Below are positions 39,517 through 50,062 of a stretch of 64,000 nucleotides of DNA, piece by piece. Position numbers and translations under genes: made by a program. Every line of letters starts with the position of its first letter. The stretch's first letter is position 1. This stretch comes from Pontibacillus chungwhensis (lineage in GTDB: Bacteria > Bacillota > Bacilli > Bacillales > BH030062): NCBI RefSeq assembly GCF_030166655.1, contig NZ_CP126446.1, positions 310,001 through 374,000 on the forward strand. Reading direction: 5' to 3'. The notes under the pieces were generated by a model. The model made no database searches and was not told the DNA's origin. It was given only the letters and a program-made list of their open reading frames with translations.

Positions 39517-39558
39517 AAAATAAACCCAGAAGATAAAAATCTTCTGGGTTTATTTTTC
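39517..39558. terminator. Bidirectional terminator of rrn and the hsp20 gene
   Basis: AAAATAAACCCAGAAGAT and its exact complement are separated by 4 A residues and flanked by T on both strands. The hsp20 stop codon (39552-39550) lies inside the stem. Confidence 0.93.
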
Positions 39559-39984
39559 GTCTAAGGACTTAATCTTAATTTTGTTACGTTTGCCTTCTTC
39601 TTGAATCATACGGTGCAATTGAATGACGACAATTCCATTGCGATAGGTCGCCTGCATGCGATCTCCACGAACAGGGTAAGGGAGTTCTACTTTCCTTTCA
39701 AACGTCCCCTGGAGGATTTCTTCTTGTATACATTGTTTTTGTGAGGATTGAAGAGAGATGATTCCTTTGATTTCTAAGATGGAGTAATCAACGAAGATAT
39801 CTAAATCATCCAGGTTCTCAAGGCCAGGTACGTTAACGAGTAAGAGCAGCTCATTATCAGATTTGTACATATTAATTTGAGGAATCGTTGGTTTCAGAAT
39901 ACCGTCAAATTCACCCCAGAAATCTTCCCCGAAGAATCGATCCATGTTCTGACGCCAATTGTTCATATTTTGAAATGGGTCCAT
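39550..39984 (-). CDS. Hsp20/alpha-crystallin family small heat-shock protein
   Basis: The 144-residue chaperone-like protein has an N-terminal aromatic region (MDPFQNMNNWRQNMDRFFGEDFWGEF) and an alpha-crystallin domain (about 40-130). The domain shows INMYKSDNELLLLVNVPGLENLDDLDIFVDYSILEIKG and the strand pair GTFERKVELPYPV and ATYRNGIVVIQLHR. The C-terminal IxI-like motif is NKIKIKSLDEK. Bacillus relatives are YocM and CotM-like proteins, so a general or a spore role is possible. ATG 39984 is preceded by AAAGGAGTGAG. Its last codon and stop fall within the rrn terminator. Confidence 0.88.
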   Translation of the reverse strand: MDPFQNMNNWRQNMDRFFGEDFWGEFDGILKPTIPQINMYKSDNELLLLVNVPGLENLDDLDIFVDYSILEIKGIISLQSSQKQCIQEEILQGTFERKVELPYPVRGDRMQATYRNGIVVIQLHRMIQEEGKRNKIKIKSLDEK

Positions 39985-40193
39985 CCTAACTCACTCCTTT
40001 TGGATATACTAATTATAATTTGAGTCTTTCTCCTTATTTTTTTCGATTTATTCTTAAGAAGAATGTAGAAATTAATTGAGAATCAATAATGGATTGCGCT
40101 ATAGTGTATGCATAAGCTGTAAAGTGGGTGAATGTCCCGTTTTTGGGGAATAAATCTATATTACGTTTAAAGAGGGGAGTCGGTTTTGTTTTT

Positions 40194-40751
40194 ATGGAAA
40201 ATTTATTAGAGAATAGCTGGGCCATGGTGTTGATTATTTTAGTGGTTAACATTGTGTATGTATCGTTTTTAACCATTCGAACGATCTTTACGTTAAAAGG
40301 TCAACGTTATTGGGCAGCCTTTATTAGTGTTTTTGAAATTACGGTGTACATTGTAGGTCTTGGTCTCGTATTGGATAACCTCGATCAAATCCAAAATGTT
40401 GTTGCCTATGCGCTAGGCTTCGGTTTAGGGGTTATTGTGGGGATGAAAATTGAAGAGAAACTGGCTCTTGGTTATATAACTGTAAACGTAATTTCCTCTA
40501 ATCCTGATATCGAATTTACAAAGCAGCTAAGAGATAAAGGATACGGGGTAACAAGCTGGTTTGCATATGGTATGGAAGGTGACCGTTTGGCGATGCAAAT
40601 CCTTACACCAAGAAAATATGAACTATCCTTATATGAAACCATCAAGAATATTGACTCGAAGGCTTTTATTGTAGCTTATGAACCGAAACAAATTCGAGGT
40701 GGTTTCTGGGTTAAACAAGTACGGAAAGGAAAGCTGAACAAAAATGGGTAA
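40194..40751 (+). CDS. yebE: UPF0316/DUF2179 membrane protein YebE
   Basis: The 185-residue protein has three transmembrane helices (about 8-100) and a C-terminal cytoplasmic DUF2179 domain ([47 protein letters not shown]). The length equals B. subtilis YebE (184). Its function is not established; the domain is fold-related to small regulatory (PII/ACT-like) domains. ATG 40194 is the best start, although the AGAGGGGAG site is 14 bases away. It overlaps yebG by eight bases, as in B. subtilis. Confidence 0.9.
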   Translation: MENLLENSWAMVLIILVVNIVYVSFLTIRTIFTLKGQRYWAAFISVFEITVYIVGLGLVLDNLDQIQNVVAYALGFGLGVIVGMKIEEKLALGYITVNVISSNPDIEFTKQLRDKGYGVTSWFAYGMEGDRLAMQILTPRKYELSLYETIKNIDSKAFIVAYEPKQIRGGFWVKQVRKGKLNKNG

Positions 40752-40941
40752 ACAGAAAAAACGATTTATAGTTGAAGATGGGGATTCCATTGATTCTGTT
40801 CTCGATACGATGAAAGAAGAAGGATATATGCCTATTCGGAGAGTCGAAGAACCGATCTTTCAAGAACGCGTTGAAAATGGGGAGAAGAAAGTTGAGCCGA
40901 TAGGAAGTAAAATTATCTTTGATGCCGTAAAGACGAACTGA
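40744..40941 (+). CDS. yebG: NETI-motif small protein YebG
   Basis: The 65-residue soluble, highly charged protein has the family layout [37 protein letters not shown] and a C-terminal [14 protein letters not shown]. It is co-translated with yebE and precedes purB, the order found in B. subtilis. Its function is unknown. Confidence 0.88.
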   Translation: MGKQKKRFIVEDGDSIDSVLDTMKEEGYMPIRRVEEPIFQERVENGEKKVEPIGSKIIFDAVKTN

Positions 40942-40982
40942 TACGAACAATATAATAATAAACAAATAAAACGTTCGGAAAA
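40942..40982. promoter_or_regulatory. Putative PurR operator (inverted PurBox pair) of purB
   Basis: CGAACAA (40944-40950) faces GTTCGG (40973-40978; complement CCGAAC), 22 bases apart, at the yebG-purB junction. The spacing agrees with the pairs before purE and pbuG. Confidence 0.68.
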
Positions 40983-41027
40983 CGTTGCTTTTTCCCGCTA
41001 CAATTGGTACTATACCAGTAGACAGTC

Positions 41028-41108
41028 ATGCTTTGTCCATAACTTGGACAAGCTTCGAACGTGACAAGTGAGCCTATTATCTTTACCTATAGATAATAGG
41101 CGCTTTTA
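41028..41108 (+). terminator. Structured purB leader with putative attenuator hairpin
   Basis: A first hairpin pairs TTTGTCCA with TTGGACAA near 41035-41055. A second (41069-41098) has the 11-bp perfect stem GCCTATTATCT / AGATAATAGGC followed by GCTTTTATTT, and ends seven bases before the purB ribosome-binding site. This looks like an intrinsic attenuator. No purine aptamer is present. Confidence 0.6.
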
Positions 41109-41129
41109 TTTAACGGGAGGATGATGATA

Positions 41130-42425
41130 GTGATAGAACGTTATACACGACCTGAGATGGGTGCAATTTGGACAGATGAGAATAAATATAAGGCCTGGTT
41201 AGAAGTTGAACTGTTGGCGTGTGAAGCTTGGAGTGAATTAGGATACATACCAGCGGAAGATGTGAAAAAACTCCGACAGCATGCTTCTTTTGACATTAAC
41301 CGCATTTTAGAAATTGAGCAGGAAACTCGTCACGATGTTGTAGCTTTCACACGTGCTGTATCCGAAACCCTTGGAGAAGAGCGTAAATGGGTTCACTATG
41401 GTTTGACCTCTACGGATGTTGTTGATACAGCTTTATCTTATCTATTGAAGCAAGCCAACGAACTCATCCGTCGGGATCTTCAGAATTTCATTGATATTCT
41501 AGCTGACAAAGCGAAAGAACATAAATATACGGTCATGATGGGGCGTACCCACGGCGTCCATGCAGAACCAACTACATTTGGGTTAAAGCTTGCATTATGG
41601 TATGAAGAAATGAGACGAAATTTAGAGCGCTTTGAAATGGCAGCTCATAATATTGAATTTGGGAAGCTATCAGGGGCTGTTGGGACCTATGCCAATATTG
41701 ATCCATTTGTTGAGGAATACGTGTGTAAGGAGCTCGGATTAACGCCTGCGCCTGTCTCAACGCAAACCTTACAAAGGGATCGTCATGCCCACTACCTATC
41801 AACTCTTTCGTTAATTGCGACTTCTATTGAGAAGTTTGCTGTAGAAATTCGTGGTTTACAAAAGTCAGAAACCAGAGAAGTGGAAGAATTCTTTGCTAAA
41901 GGTCAGAAGGGATCTTCAGCCATGCCTCACAAACGCAATCCGATAGGTTCTGAGAATATGACAGGACTTGCTAGGGTTATCAGAGGGCATATGGTTACAG
42001 CTTATGAGAACGTTCCTCTATGGCATGAAAGAGATATCTCTCATTCTTCTGCCGAACGGATCATCTTACCTGATTCTACAATTGCTTTAAACTATATGTT
42101 GAATCGCTTTGGTAAGATTGTGAAGAATTTAACCGTCTATGAAGATAATATGAAGAAGAATATGGACAAGACGTACGGATTAATCTTCTCGCAGCGTGTC
42201 TTGTTATCCCTTATTGATACAGGTATGTCGAGAGAGGACGCTTATGATCTTGTGCAGCCAAAAGCGATGGATGCATGGGAAAGAGGGGTTCAGTTCCGTG
42301 AACTTGTTGAAGGAGACGAGCGGATAACGAATGCTTTAAGTGAGGAACAGCTTGATGGATGCTTTGATGCGACTTATCATTTGAAGAATGTTGATCACGT
42401 ATTTGAGCGTATCGGATTGAGCTAA
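41130..42425 (+). CDS. purB: Adenylosuccinate lyase
   Basis: The 431-residue enzyme of the fumarase/aspartase superfamily catalyses two steps: SAICAR to AICAR, and adenylosuccinate to AMP. The signature [24 protein letters not shown] contains the catalytic serine, and [16 protein letters not shown] the histidine region. The GTG at 41130 gives the B. subtilis N-terminus (M)[16 protein letters not shown] with GGGAGG nine bases upstream; ATG codons at 41121 abut that site. In B. subtilis purB lies inside the pur operon; here it is about 3.5 kb upstream with its own PurBox pair and leader. Confidence 0.95.
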   Translation: MIERYTRPEMGAIWTDENKYKAWLEVELLACEAWSELGYIPAEDVKKLRQHASFDINRILEIEQETRHDVVAFTRAVSETLGEERKWVHYGLTSTDVVDTALSYLLKQANELIRRDLQNFIDILADKAKEHKYTVMMGRTHGVHAEPTTFGLKLALWYEEMRRNLERFEMAAHNIEFGKLSGAVGTYANIDPFVEEYVCKELGLTPAPVSTQTLQRDRHAHYLSTLSLIATSIEKFAVEIRGLQKSETREVEEFFAKGQKGSSAMPHKRNPIGSENMTGLARVIRGHMVTAYENVPLWHERDISHSSAERIILPDSTIALNYMLNRFGKIVKNLTVYEDNMKKNMDKTYGLIFSQRVLLSLIDTGMSREDAYDLVQPKAMDAWERGVQFRELVEGDERITNALSEEQLDGCFDATYHLKNVDHVFERIGLS

Positions 42426-42456
42426 ACGAATCACAAGTAGATAGAAAAGAGCACAC

Positions 42457-42489
42457 AAAAAAGCTATGGCTTAGGCCATAGCTTTTTTA
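42457..42489. terminator. Bidirectional terminator between purB and the BCCT transporter gene
   Basis: AAAAAAGCTATGGC / GCCATAGCTTTTTT with a 4-base loop, directly after convergent stop codons. Confidence 0.92.
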
Positions 42490-43989
42490 TTATTTATTCT
42501 TCTTTATATTGGCTGCTTTGGCATCCTGATTAAGTGCGATGAGTAAGGACCAGCACATAAACAGGAGTATAAAGGCGAACGGGAAGGCGGATACGATTGC
42601 GGCGGTTTGTAGCGCATTTAGGCCTCCTGCACCTAGTAGTACTGCTGCCGTAGCTGCTTGAATGACACCCCAGCTTAACTTGACTACGTTAGGTGGGTTT
42701 AAGCTACCATTTGTCGTTTGCATTCCAAGAACGAAAGTAGCAGAGTCAGCAGACGTGATAAAGAATGTACTGATTAGTAAAATACCAATAATCGTTAAGA
42801 TGATCCCCATTGGTAAACCTTCAAATGTACCAAATAGAGCTTGTTCGGTTGGTAAGTCGATTAGACTTGTGTTTCCATCTAATGCTTGTTTAAGGCTTGT
42901 TCCACCGAATACAGCGAACCAAAATGCACTGAAGATACTTGGTCCAAGTAATACACCCATGATAAATTCACGGATTGTACGTCCTTTTGATACGCGGGCA
43001 ATAAATGTACCTACGAATGGAGACCAGGAGATAAACCAAGCCCAGTAGAAGACGGTCCAACCTTGGATCCAGTCGTTCTGATCAGAACTGAGTGGTGCCA
43101 TTTGGAAGGTCATCATTGGTAGGTTCTGAATATAAGAACCTAATGTTGTTGTGAATGTATTCATAATGAATACGGTAGGTCCTAATATAAGCGTCATTGC
43201 AATAAGACCAATTGCTAAGACAATGTTCGTGTTACTTAAGTATTTAATACCTTTACTTAAGCCACTCCAAGCTGAAATCATAAAGAGAACAGTTACGATC
43301 GCAATGATCACAAACTGAGTTAATTTGTTGTTTTCAATTGGTGTAATGTAAGCAAGTCCACCTGCGATTTGCGTTGCGCCAAGTCCAAGGGATGTTGCAA
43401 CACCGAAAATTGTTGCAAATACAGCGATAACATCAATGACTGTACCAAGTGCGCCTTTTGTAGCTTTTTCGCCTAATAGTGGTTCGAATGTGGCACTGAT
43501 GACACCTGGTGCTTTACGACGGAATTTGAAATAACCGATCGCAAGCGCTATGACTGTATAGATGGCCCATACGTGGAAGCCCCAGTGGAAGAATGCGTAA
43601 CGAAGAGCTTTCTTAGCTGCTTCTGTTGTTTCTGCATCTCCTGTAGGTGGGGTTGCAAAGTGTGCTAATGGTTCAGCTGACCCCCAGAATACAAGGCCGA
43701 TTCCCATACCAGCACTGAATAACATAGCGAACCATGTAATCGTATTATATTCTGGCTTTTCATTTGGTTGTCCTAATTTAAGTTTTCCGTATGGACTAAC
43801 CACTAAGTAAATTGAGAAGATAAGAAATATAGCTACAGTTAGTAAGTAAAACCAACCGAATTTGTCGGTAAGAAATCCTTGGATTTCGCCGGATACCGTT
43901 TCTAAGTTACCTGGTGCAATCGTTCCCCAAAGGACAAAGACGGCTGAAATAGCGAGTGATATCCAAAAAACAGGAGTTACCTTATTCAT
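42490..43989 (-). CDS. opuD: BCCT family glycine betaine (compatible solute) transporter
   Basis: The 499-residue, 12-helix sodium-coupled transporter imports betaine-type osmoprotectants. The family motif region HWGFHVWAIYTVIALAIGYF and the tryptophan-rich segment VFYWAWFISWSPFVGTFIARVSKGRTIREF are intact. GMGIGLVFWGSAEPLAHF forms the helix 3 substrate region. ATG 43989 has AAGGAAGGGG upstream; the longer frame has no better site. Its presence fits a halophilic or halotolerant host. Betaine is the most likely substrate, but choline, ectoine or carnitine are possible. Confidence 0.9.
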   Translation of the reverse strand: MNKVTPVFWISLAISAVFVLWGTIAPGNLETVSGEIQGFLTDKFGWFYLLTVAIFLIFSIYLVVSPYGKLKLGQPNEKPEYNTITWFAMLFSAGMGIGLVFWGSAEPLAHFATPPTGDAETTEAAKKALRYAFFHWGFHVWAIYTVIALAIGYFKFRRKAPGVISATFEPLLGEKATKGALGTVIDVIAVFATIFGVATSLGLGATQIAGGLAYITPIENNKLTQFVIIAIVTVLFMISAWSGLSKGIKYLSNTNIVLAIGLIAMTLILGPTVFIMNTFTTTLGSYIQNLPMMTFQMAPLSSDQNDWIQGWTVFYWAWFISWSPFVGTFIARVSKGRTIREFIMGVLLGPSIFSAFWFAVFGGTSLKQALDGNTSLIDLPTEQALFGTFEGLPMGIILTIIGILLISTFFITSADSATFVLGMQTTNGSLNPPNVVKLSWGVIQAATAAVLLGAGGLNALQTAAIVSAFPFAFILLFMCWSLLIALNQDAKAANIKKNK

Positions 43990-44270
43990 CGAATCCCCTT
44001 CCTGATACAAATGTAATAATTTGTTTAGTTTAAACTGTACATTTGGTATAAACGTTTTGTTCCGAATATAAGTGTAACATTTTTTTATGAATCGTCAATA
44101 AATAATTACTTAACTGGTATGCCATTAATAAATATTCAAATAATTGGTAAAAGGGGTAGTGGGAAGCCATCTGTATGTTAAACATACCCTCCCTCTTCGA
44201 AAGTAAACCATCTAGCAAAAATATTTAATATGATAAGATCTATTAAAAAGGAAGAAAGTAGTCAATTGTT

Positions 44271-44308
44271 GGCGAACAAAAATGTATATTTATTTTAAAA
44301 TGTTCGTG
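44271..44308. promoter_or_regulatory. Putative PurR operator (inverted PurBox pair) of the pur operon
   Basis: GGCGAACAA (44271-44279) faces ATGTTCG (44300-44306), with 23 bases between CGAACAA and TTCG, about 65 bases before the purine aptamer. An A/T-rich promoter region with TATAAG/TATAAA follows (44340-44352), but I could not fix the -35 box. Confidence 0.7.
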
Positions 44309-44371
44309 TATTGTTGATTTATCTTATGGTTCTTGTTAGAGTATAAGTATAAAAATTACTAAAAAAGCGTA

Positions 44372-44440
44372 CCTCATATAATCTCGGGGATAAGGCCCGT
44401 AAGTTTCTACCTGACCACCGTAAATGGTCGGACTATGAGG
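44372..44440 (+). promoter_or_regulatory. Purine riboswitch, guanine class, upstream of purE
   Basis: P1 pairs CCTCATA with TATGAGG. Conserved TAATCTCGGGGATAAGGCCC, GTTTCTACC and CACCGTAAAT are present, and P3 pairs CTGACC with GGTCGG. J3/1 is GACTATG with C at position 74, i.e. guanine/hypoxanthine specificity, as at the B. subtilis pur operon. Confidence 0.95.
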
Positions 44441-44496
44441 GAAGACTGGACACAAGTGTACCCTTTGCGATGATCGTGAATGGAACTTACATACGT

Positions 44497-44545
44497 GCGC
44501 CTATGATCTTCTCTCATTAGAGAGTTGTTCATAGGCGCTTTTTTA
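44497..44545 (+). terminator. Riboswitch-controlled terminator before purE
   Basis: GCGCCTATGA and TCATAGGCGC form the outer stem, and CTCTC / GAGAG pairs in the loop. TTTTTT follows. Confidence 0.9.
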
Positions 44546-44598
44546 ATAGGAAGAAACTTGGGGAGAACAGTGACTATTAAGCAGAGAGGAAGATTGAG

Positions 44599-45096
44599 AT
44601 GGCTGATGTAGGTGTCGTCATGGGCAGTCTATCAGACTGGGAAACGATGAAACATGCATGTACGATGTTAGAGCAATTAGGAGTGTCTTATGAGAAAGGA
44701 ATTTTATCAGCTCACCGTACTCCGGAAGATATGTTCGAATATGCGGAAGGTGCCCGTGAGAAAGGGCTTAAGGTCGTCATTGCAGGTGCAGGTGGAGCGG
44801 CACACTTACCAGGAATGGTCGCTTCTAAAACAACACTCCCTGTGATCGGAGTACCGGTTCAATCCAAGTTAGATGGTTGGGACTCTTTGCTATCCATTGT
44901 CCAAATGCCTGGTGGAATACCTGTAGCAACTGTAGCAGTCGGGGCAGCGGGGGCTAAGAATGCCGGAATCCTTGCTGCTGAAATATTGGCTGTATCAGAC
45001 AGGGAACTAGCGAACCGTTTACAAGACTATCGAATGGAACTGAAAGAATCTGTTGAACAAATGAGGGGGGAACTTCATGAATCAAATCTTACCTAA
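44599..45096 (+). CDS. purE: N5-carboxyaminoimidazole ribonucleotide mutase
   Basis: The 165-residue enzyme converts N5-CAIR to CAIR. Class I PurE motifs are [41 protein letters not shown] and [14 protein letters not shown]. It is the first gene of an eleven-gene operon behind PurR and riboswitch control. Its end overlaps purK by 20 bases. Confidence 0.96.
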   Translation: MADVGVVMGSLSDWETMKHACTMLEQLGVSYEKGILSAHRTPEDMFEYAEGAREKGLKVVIAGAGGAAHLPGMVASKTTLPVIGVPVQSKLDGWDSLLSIVQMPGGIPVATVAVGAAGAKNAGILAAEILAVSDRELANRLQDYRMELKESVEQMRGELHESNLT

Positions 45097-46201
45097 TTCT
45101 ACGATTGGAATACTTGGTGGTGGCCAGCTTGGACGCATGATGGCTCTCTCGGCAAAGCAAATGGGGTATCGGATTGCAGTACAGGATCCCGCTGAGAATG
45201 GCCCTTGCGCTCAAATTGCTGATATCCACATTCCGTATGCTTTAGATAGTATTGAAGGAGCAGAGCGACTGGCGGAAGTAAGTGATGTGATTACGTATGA
45301 ATTTGAGAATGTAGATTTATCAGTAGCCAAGTATTTAGTTGGAAAAGGAAAGCTTCCTCAAGGAACGGAAGGCTTAGAAGTCACTCAAAATCGTGAGCGG
45401 GAGAAGAAACGTCTCGATCAAATCGGTATCCCAGTGGCTCCTTATCAAGTCCTCGAACACGCGGATGAAGCACTAGGAGCCGTTAATGCGATTGGCTTTC
45501 CTTGCGTAATCAAAACGATCGAAGGAGGTTACGATGGAAAGGGGCAAATGCGGTTAGGAAGCATGAATGAGCTCACAGAGGCGCAGACGTTCATTGAAGG
45601 TGTTGGAAGCTGTGTTATAGAGAGTTGGCTGCCATTCGACCAGGAAATCTCCGTCATTATTACGAGAGGAATAGACGGAGAAACGACTGTCTTCCCTGTA
45701 CCTGCTAATCACCATGAACATCATATGCTTCGTGAAAGTATAGTCCCTGCTCCGGTTTCAGAAGAGGTTTTGGAGAAGGCTGAGACCTATGCAGTGCGAA
45801 TAGCCGCTAATTTAAAAGTTGTAGGAACGTTTGCGATTGAAATGTTTGTCGTTGGAGAGGACGTATTCGTGAATGAAATGGCGCCTCGTCCGCACAATAC
45901 GGGTCATTATACGATTGAGGCTTGTAATGTCTCTCAGTTTGACCAACATATTCGAGCCATTTGTGGGCTGCCTTTAATGAAGGTAGACACCCCTTATGCG
46001 GCAGTGATGAGGAATATTATTGGTGAGGAAGCAGAAGCGTATAGCATGAATCCGTACCGGTTTATGGATTGCCATGTTCACTTATACGGTAAAGATCTTA
46101 TCAAGCCGATGAGGAAGATGGGGCATGTGACGGCATTAGGTAAAACGGTAGAAGAGGCACGAGCGAAAATCGATCAAGACCAAGTTGTTTCTGGTCAATA
46201 G
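45077..46201 (+). CDS. purK: N5-carboxyaminoimidazole ribonucleotide synthase
   Basis: The 374-residue ATP-grasp enzyme makes N5-CAIR from AIR, bicarbonate and [19 protein letters not shown] is the N-terminal nucleotide-fold motif, [15 protein letters not shown] the ATP-grasp lysine region and [18 protein letters not shown] the metal/substrate region. Start ATG 45077 lies within the end of purE with AGGGGGGA upstream. Confidence 0.96.
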   Translation: MNQILPNSTIGILGGGQLGRMMALSAKQMGYRIAVQDPAENGPCAQIADIHIPYALDSIEGAERLAEVSDVITYEFENVDLSVAKYLVGKGKLPQGTEGLEVTQNREREKKRLDQIGIPVAPYQVLEHADEALGAVNAIGFPCVIKTIEGGYDGKGQMRLGSMNELTEAQTFIEGVGSCVIESWLPFDQEISVIITRGIDGETTVFPVPANHHEHHMLRESIVPAPVSEEVLEKAETYAVRIAANLKVVGTFAIEMFVVGEDVFVNEMAPRPHNTGHYTIEACNVSQFDQHIRAICGLPLMKVDTPYAAVMRNIIGEEAEAYSMNPYRFMDCHVHLYGKDLIKPMRKMGHVTALGKTVEEARAKIDQDQVVSGQ

Positions 46202-46212
46202 GGGGTAGCGAC

Positions 46213-46932
46213 ATGAAAGGTTCCTTACTATATGAAGGAAAAGCGAAGAAAGTATATTCGTTAGTTGGTGAAGAGTACGAATTAATTCTTGAGTATAAAG
46301 ATGAAGCAACAGCGTTTAATGGAAAGAAGCATCAGACATTTCGAGGAAAAGGTCGCCTTAACAATTTAATTTCAGCCCATGTTTTTTCCTATTTGAAATT
46401 AGCTGGAATTCCTACGCACTTCATTCAGACCCTTTCGGATACAGAACAACTTGTAAAGCAATCTCAGATTATCCCTCTCGAAGTTGTTGTGCGGAATGTA
46501 GCGGCAGGGAGCATGACTCGTCGTCTTGGCTTAGAAGAGGGGACTGTACTGCCTCAGCCTGTTGTTGAATTCTATTACAAGAGTGATGAACTGGATGATC
46601 CCTTCTTAAATGATGAACATGCTCGCCTGCTGGCAAAAGTAGACCAGAGTGATTTAGAGAAGATTAAAGCGTCTGCACTTAAAATTAACCGCCATCTACA
46701 GGTGATGTTCTCAGAAATTGAGCTTCGGTTGATTGATTTCAAATTAGAATTTGGACGTCTGTACGATGGCTCCATCGTATTGTCGGATGAGATTTCCCCT
46801 GATACATGTCGTTTATGGGATCAGGATACGAATCGGAAGATGGATAAAGATGTGTTCCGCAATGATATAGAAGATCTTGTAGAAATCTATGAGATTATTT
46901 TAAAACGGCTGGAGGCGATTGTTCATGTATAA
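46213..46932 (+). CDS. purC: Phosphoribosylaminoimidazole-succinocarboxamide (SAICAR) synthase
   Basis: The 239-residue enzyme joins aspartate to CAIR. Motifs are YEGKAKKVYS, YKDEATAFNGKKH, PLEVVVRNVAAGSMTRR and LIDFKLEFGR. GGGGGTAG lies before ATG 46213. Eight bases overlap purS. Confidence 0.96.
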   Translation: MKGSLLYEGKAKKVYSLVGEEYELILEYKDEATAFNGKKHQTFRGKGRLNNLISAHVFSYLKLAGIPTHFIQTLSDTEQLVKQSQIIPLEVVVRNVAAGSMTRRLGLEEGTVLPQPVVEFYYKSDELDDPFLNDEHARLLAKVDQSDLEKIKASALKINRHLQVMFSEIELRLIDFKLEFGRLYDGSIVLSDEISPDTCRLWDQDTNRKMDKDVFRNDIEDLVEIYEIILKRLEAIVHV

Positions 46933-47176
46933 GGTATATGTTTACGTAACGTTGAAAGAAGGAGTGCTTGATCCTCAAGGAACAGCGATACAAGAGTCTA
47001 TGCATTCATTAGCTTACGATGAAGTAGAACGAGTGCGGGTAGGAAAGTACTTTGAACTGACGATCGAAAACACTGAAGATGTGAATCAGCGTGTCAACGA
47101 ACTGTGTGACAAGTTGCTTGCCAATCCTGTTATTGAAGAATATCGCTATACCATTGAGGAGGTCGTTCCAAATTGA
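46925..47176 (+). CDS. purS: Phosphoribosylformylglycinamidine synthase subunit PurS
   Basis: The 83-residue small subunit bridges PurL and PurQ in the three-part FGAM synthase of Gram-positives. The family pattern [20 protein letters not shown] and [10 protein letters not shown] is present. ATG 46925 has GGAGG nine bases upstream, inside the end of purC; the two extra in-frame codons upstream are not needed. Confidence 0.95.
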   Translation: MYKVYVYVTLKEGVLDPQGTAIQESMHSLAYDEVERVRVGKYFELTIENTEDVNQRVNELCDKLLANPVIEEYRYTIEEVVPN

Positions 47177-47856
47177 AGTTCGCTGTGATCGTATTCCCAG
47201 GTTCAAACTGTGATCGAGATATGTTTGAAGCGATACACACCCATGTACAAGAAGAGGTAGAGATGGTGCCTTCTTCTGCTACAGACTTGTCAGGCTATGA
47301 TGCTATTCTTCTACCAGGTGGTTTCTCGCACGGAGATTATTTGCGTTCAGGAGCCATGGCGAGTGTCGCACCAGTGCTTCAGGCGGTTAAAGAAGAGGCG
47401 GGGAAAGGGAAGCTTATTCTTGGGGTATGCAACGGATTTCAGATTCTTTTAGAGGCTGGACTTCTTCCTGGTGCAATGCTTCCGAACCGGAATCTTTCAT
47501 TTATCTGTAAGACAGACCGCGTGCGCGTTGTGAACCAGAAAACGGCTTTTACGAATTTATATCATGAAGAACAAATGTTGAATCTTCCTATCGCACACGG
47601 TGAGGGAAACTACTATTGCGATGAAGTTACTTATCAGAATCTCGTTATGCACAATCAAATTCTATTTACTTATGAAAAGAATCCAAACGGTTCTGTTAAT
47701 GATATAGCTGGTATTTGTAATGAAGAAGGAAATGTACTGGGAATGATGCCACATCCTGAACGTGCAGTAGAATCCTTGCTAGGTTCAGAAGATGGGTTGA
47801 AGTTATTTCAGTCAATGGTAGCAAATTGGAGGGGATCTCATGTACAACACGCTTGA
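47173..47856 (+). CDS. purQ: Phosphoribosylformylglycinamidine synthase subunit PurQ (glutaminase)
   Basis: The 227-residue class I glutamine amidotransferase supplies ammonia to PurL. The nucleophile is Cys in [10 protein letters not shown] (about residue 86), with His/Glu in MMPHPERA. It uses a TTG start at 47173 overlapping the purS stop (TTGA) with GAGGAGGT nine bases upstream. The end overlaps purL by 17 bases. Confidence 0.96.
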   Translation: MKFAVIVFPGSNCDRDMFEAIHTHVQEEVEMVPSSATDLSGYDAILLPGGFSHGDYLRSGAMASVAPVLQAVKEEAGKGKLILGVCNGFQILLEAGLLPGAMLPNRNLSFICKTDRVRVVNQKTAFTNLYHEEQMLNLPIAHGEGNYYCDEVTYQNLVMHNQILFTYEKNPNGSVNDIAGICNEEGNVLGMMPHPERAVESLLGSEDGLKLFQSMVANWRGSHVQHA

Positions 47857-50062
47857 ATTAAGCCCGTCACGCATTGAAGAAGAGCAACTATATAAAGAAA
47901 TGGGACTGAGTGATTCGGAGTTCGCTTTGATGAAAGAGGTACTTGGCCGTGTTCCTAACTACACAGAAACGGGTCTTTTCTCTGTTATGTGGTCAGAGCA
48001 CTGTAGCTATAAGAATTCAAAGCCGTTGTTAAAACATTTCCCTACCAAAGGACCTCGCGTCCTGCAAGGTCCAGGTGAAGGGGCGGGCGTTGTTGATATT
48101 GGTGACGGCCAGGCGGTTGTTTTTAAAATGGAAAGTCACAACCACCCTTCTGCCATTGAACCTTATCAAGGAGCTGCTACCGGTGTAGGGGGCATTCTGC
48201 GAGATGTGTTCTCTATGGGAGCCCGTCCTATCGCTTTACTGAACTCTCTTCGCTTTGGAGAATTGAGTTCTGAACGAATGAACTATTTGTTCAAAGAAGT
48301 CGTTCATGGCATAGCAGGATATGGGAACTGTGTCGGTGTGCCGACTGTTGGTGGAGAGATCCAGTTCGACCGTTGTTACGAAGGGAATCCCCTAGTTAAT
48401 GCGATGTGTGTCGGATTAATTGATCAAAAAGATCTTCAGAAAGGGATTGCGGCTGGAGTTGGCAATACGGTTATGTACGTCGGGGCGCCGACGGGGCGTG
48501 ATGGAATTCACGGAGCTACATTTGCTTCAGAGGAACTCTCAGATGCGTCGGCTAGCAAACGTCCTTCTGTTCAAGTGGGAGATCCCTTCATGGAGAAGCT
48601 CCTGATTGAAGCTTGTCTCGATGTCATCCACTGTGATGCTCTTGTAGGTATTCAGGATATGGGGGCGGCCGGACTCACTTCATCAGCTAGTGAAATGGCT
48701 AGTAAAGCAGGAACAGGCATTCACATGAATCTAGATCACGTTCCGCAACGTGAGGAGAATATGACAGCTTATGAAATGATGCTTTCTGAATCCCAGGAGC
48801 GAATGCTTCTTGTCGTGGAAAAAGGGCGCGAAGACGAGATTACTGAGGTCTTTGAACCATACGGATTGCATGCAAGTGTCATTGGTGAAGTGATTGAAGA
48901 AAGGGTGCTCAGATTAGAGCATGATGGCAAGATCGTAGCGGATGTGCCTGTTGATGCACTAGCTGAAGAAGCGCCTGTTTATGAACAAGAGGAACAAGAA
49001 CCTGCGTATATCGAAGAATACAAGCAGATTATGTATCGCCCTGAAGTGGAGAACATGGAAGAAACGCTTGTAACGTTACTAAAGCAATCTACCATTGCAA
49101 GTAAAGAGTGGGTGTATGAACAATACGACCATATGGTGCAAACGAATACTGTGGTAGCTCCAGGTTCTGATGCTGCTGTTGTAAGGGTGAAAGGTACGAA
49201 TAAGGCATTAGCGATGACCACGGACTGTAACTCTCGCTATCTTCATCTTAACCCTTATCAAGGTGGGCAAATTGCAGTAGCAGAAGCCGCTCGGAATATC
49301 ATCTGTTCCGGAGGCAGGCCGCTCGCTCTGACAGATTGTTTAAATTTTGGAAGTCCTGAAGTACCAGAAACGTATTGGAAGATGAAGCAAGCGGTGCTTG
49401 GGATGAGTGAAGCATGTACGACTCTCTCGACTCCTGTAATTAGTGGAAATGTTTCGTTATACAACGAATCAAAGGGCATATCCGTTTATCCGACTCCCGT
49501 GGTGGGGATGGTCGGCTTAATTGAAGACCTTTCTCACATTACGCGCCAAAGTTTTCAAGAGCGCGGAGATCTGATCTACGTTGTGGGTGAAGCCTTACCT
49601 GAATTCAGCGGTAGTGAATTACAGAAGGTGCTTGAGGGCAATTATTTTGGTCCTTGCCCTCATCTTAACCTGGAGGTGGAAAAGCGGAGACAAGAGCAAG
49701 TGCTTTCGGCGATTCAAAAAGGATTCGTCCGTTCCGCCCATGACCTCTCAGAGGGAGGCTTAGGTGTAGCGCTTGCCGAGTCATTATTTGAACACGATCT
49801 TGGTTGTGACATTTCGATTGAAGGAGATCCGCTTACAGAACTGTTCAGCGAAACCCAGTCTCGCTACGTTCTCTCTGTTCCTGGCCAGTACCAGGAAGCA
49901 TTCGAAGCGACAGTCAGCGATGCTTCTTATCTCGGTGTCGTCACCGATCATCAGCATTATTGTGTGAAACATGAAGGAGAAGATGTCATCTCTCTCTTCA
50001 CGCCTGATCTTAAAAGAAATTGGAAGGAGGCTATTCCGTGCCAGCTGAAATCAAAGGGTTAA
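47840..50062 (+). CDS. purL: Phosphoribosylformylglycinamidine synthase subunit PurL
   Basis: The 740-residue synthetase subunit converts FGAR to FGAM with ATP and ammonia. Motifs are [43 protein letters not shown] and [15 protein letters not shown]; the second half repeats the fold with DCLNFGSPE and [14 protein letters not shown]. It is the short (Bacillus) type that needs PurS and PurQ. GGAGGGG lies before ATG 47840. It overlaps purF by 25 bases. Confidence 0.96.
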   Translation: MYNTLELSPSRIEEEQLYKEMGLSDSEFALMKEVLGRVPNYTETGLFSVMWSEHCSYKNSKPLLKHFPTKGPRVLQGPGEGAGVVDIGDGQAVVFKMESHNHPSAIEPYQGAATGVGGILRDVFSMGARPIALLNSLRFGELSSERMNYLFKEVVHGIAGYGNCVGVPTVGGEIQFDRCYEGNPLVNAMCVGLIDQKDLQKGIAAGVGNTVMYVGAPTGRDGIHGATFASEELSDASASKRPSVQVGDPFMEKLLIEACLDVIHCDALVGIQDMGAAGLTSSASEMASKAGTGIHMNLDHVPQREENMTAYEMMLSESQERMLLVVEKGREDEITEVFEPYGLHASVIGEVIEERVLRLEHDGKIVADVPVDALAEEAPVYEQEEQEPAYIEEYKQIMYRPEVENMEETLVTLLKQSTIASKEWVYEQYDHMVQTNTVVAPGSDAAVVRVKGTNKALAMTTDCNSRYLHLNPYQGGQIAVAEAARNIICSGGRPLALTDCLNFGSPEVPETYWKMKQAVLGMSEACTTLSTPVISGNVSLYNESKGISVYPTPVVGMVGLIEDLSHITRQSFQERGDLIYVVGEALPEFSGSELQKVLEGNYFGPCPHLNLEVEKRRQEQVLSAIQKGFVRSAHDLSEGGLGVALAESLFEHDLGCDISIEGDPLTELFSETQSRYVLSVPGQYQEAFEATVSDASYLGVVTDHQHYCVKHEGEDVISLFTPDLKRNWKEAIPCQLKSKG

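Noticed and set aside
44030-44218. Minus-strand 62-residue frame upstream of the BCCT gene
   Set aside because: AT-rich, no ribosome-binding site, no recognisable protein pattern and overlapping the probable promoter region of the transporter.
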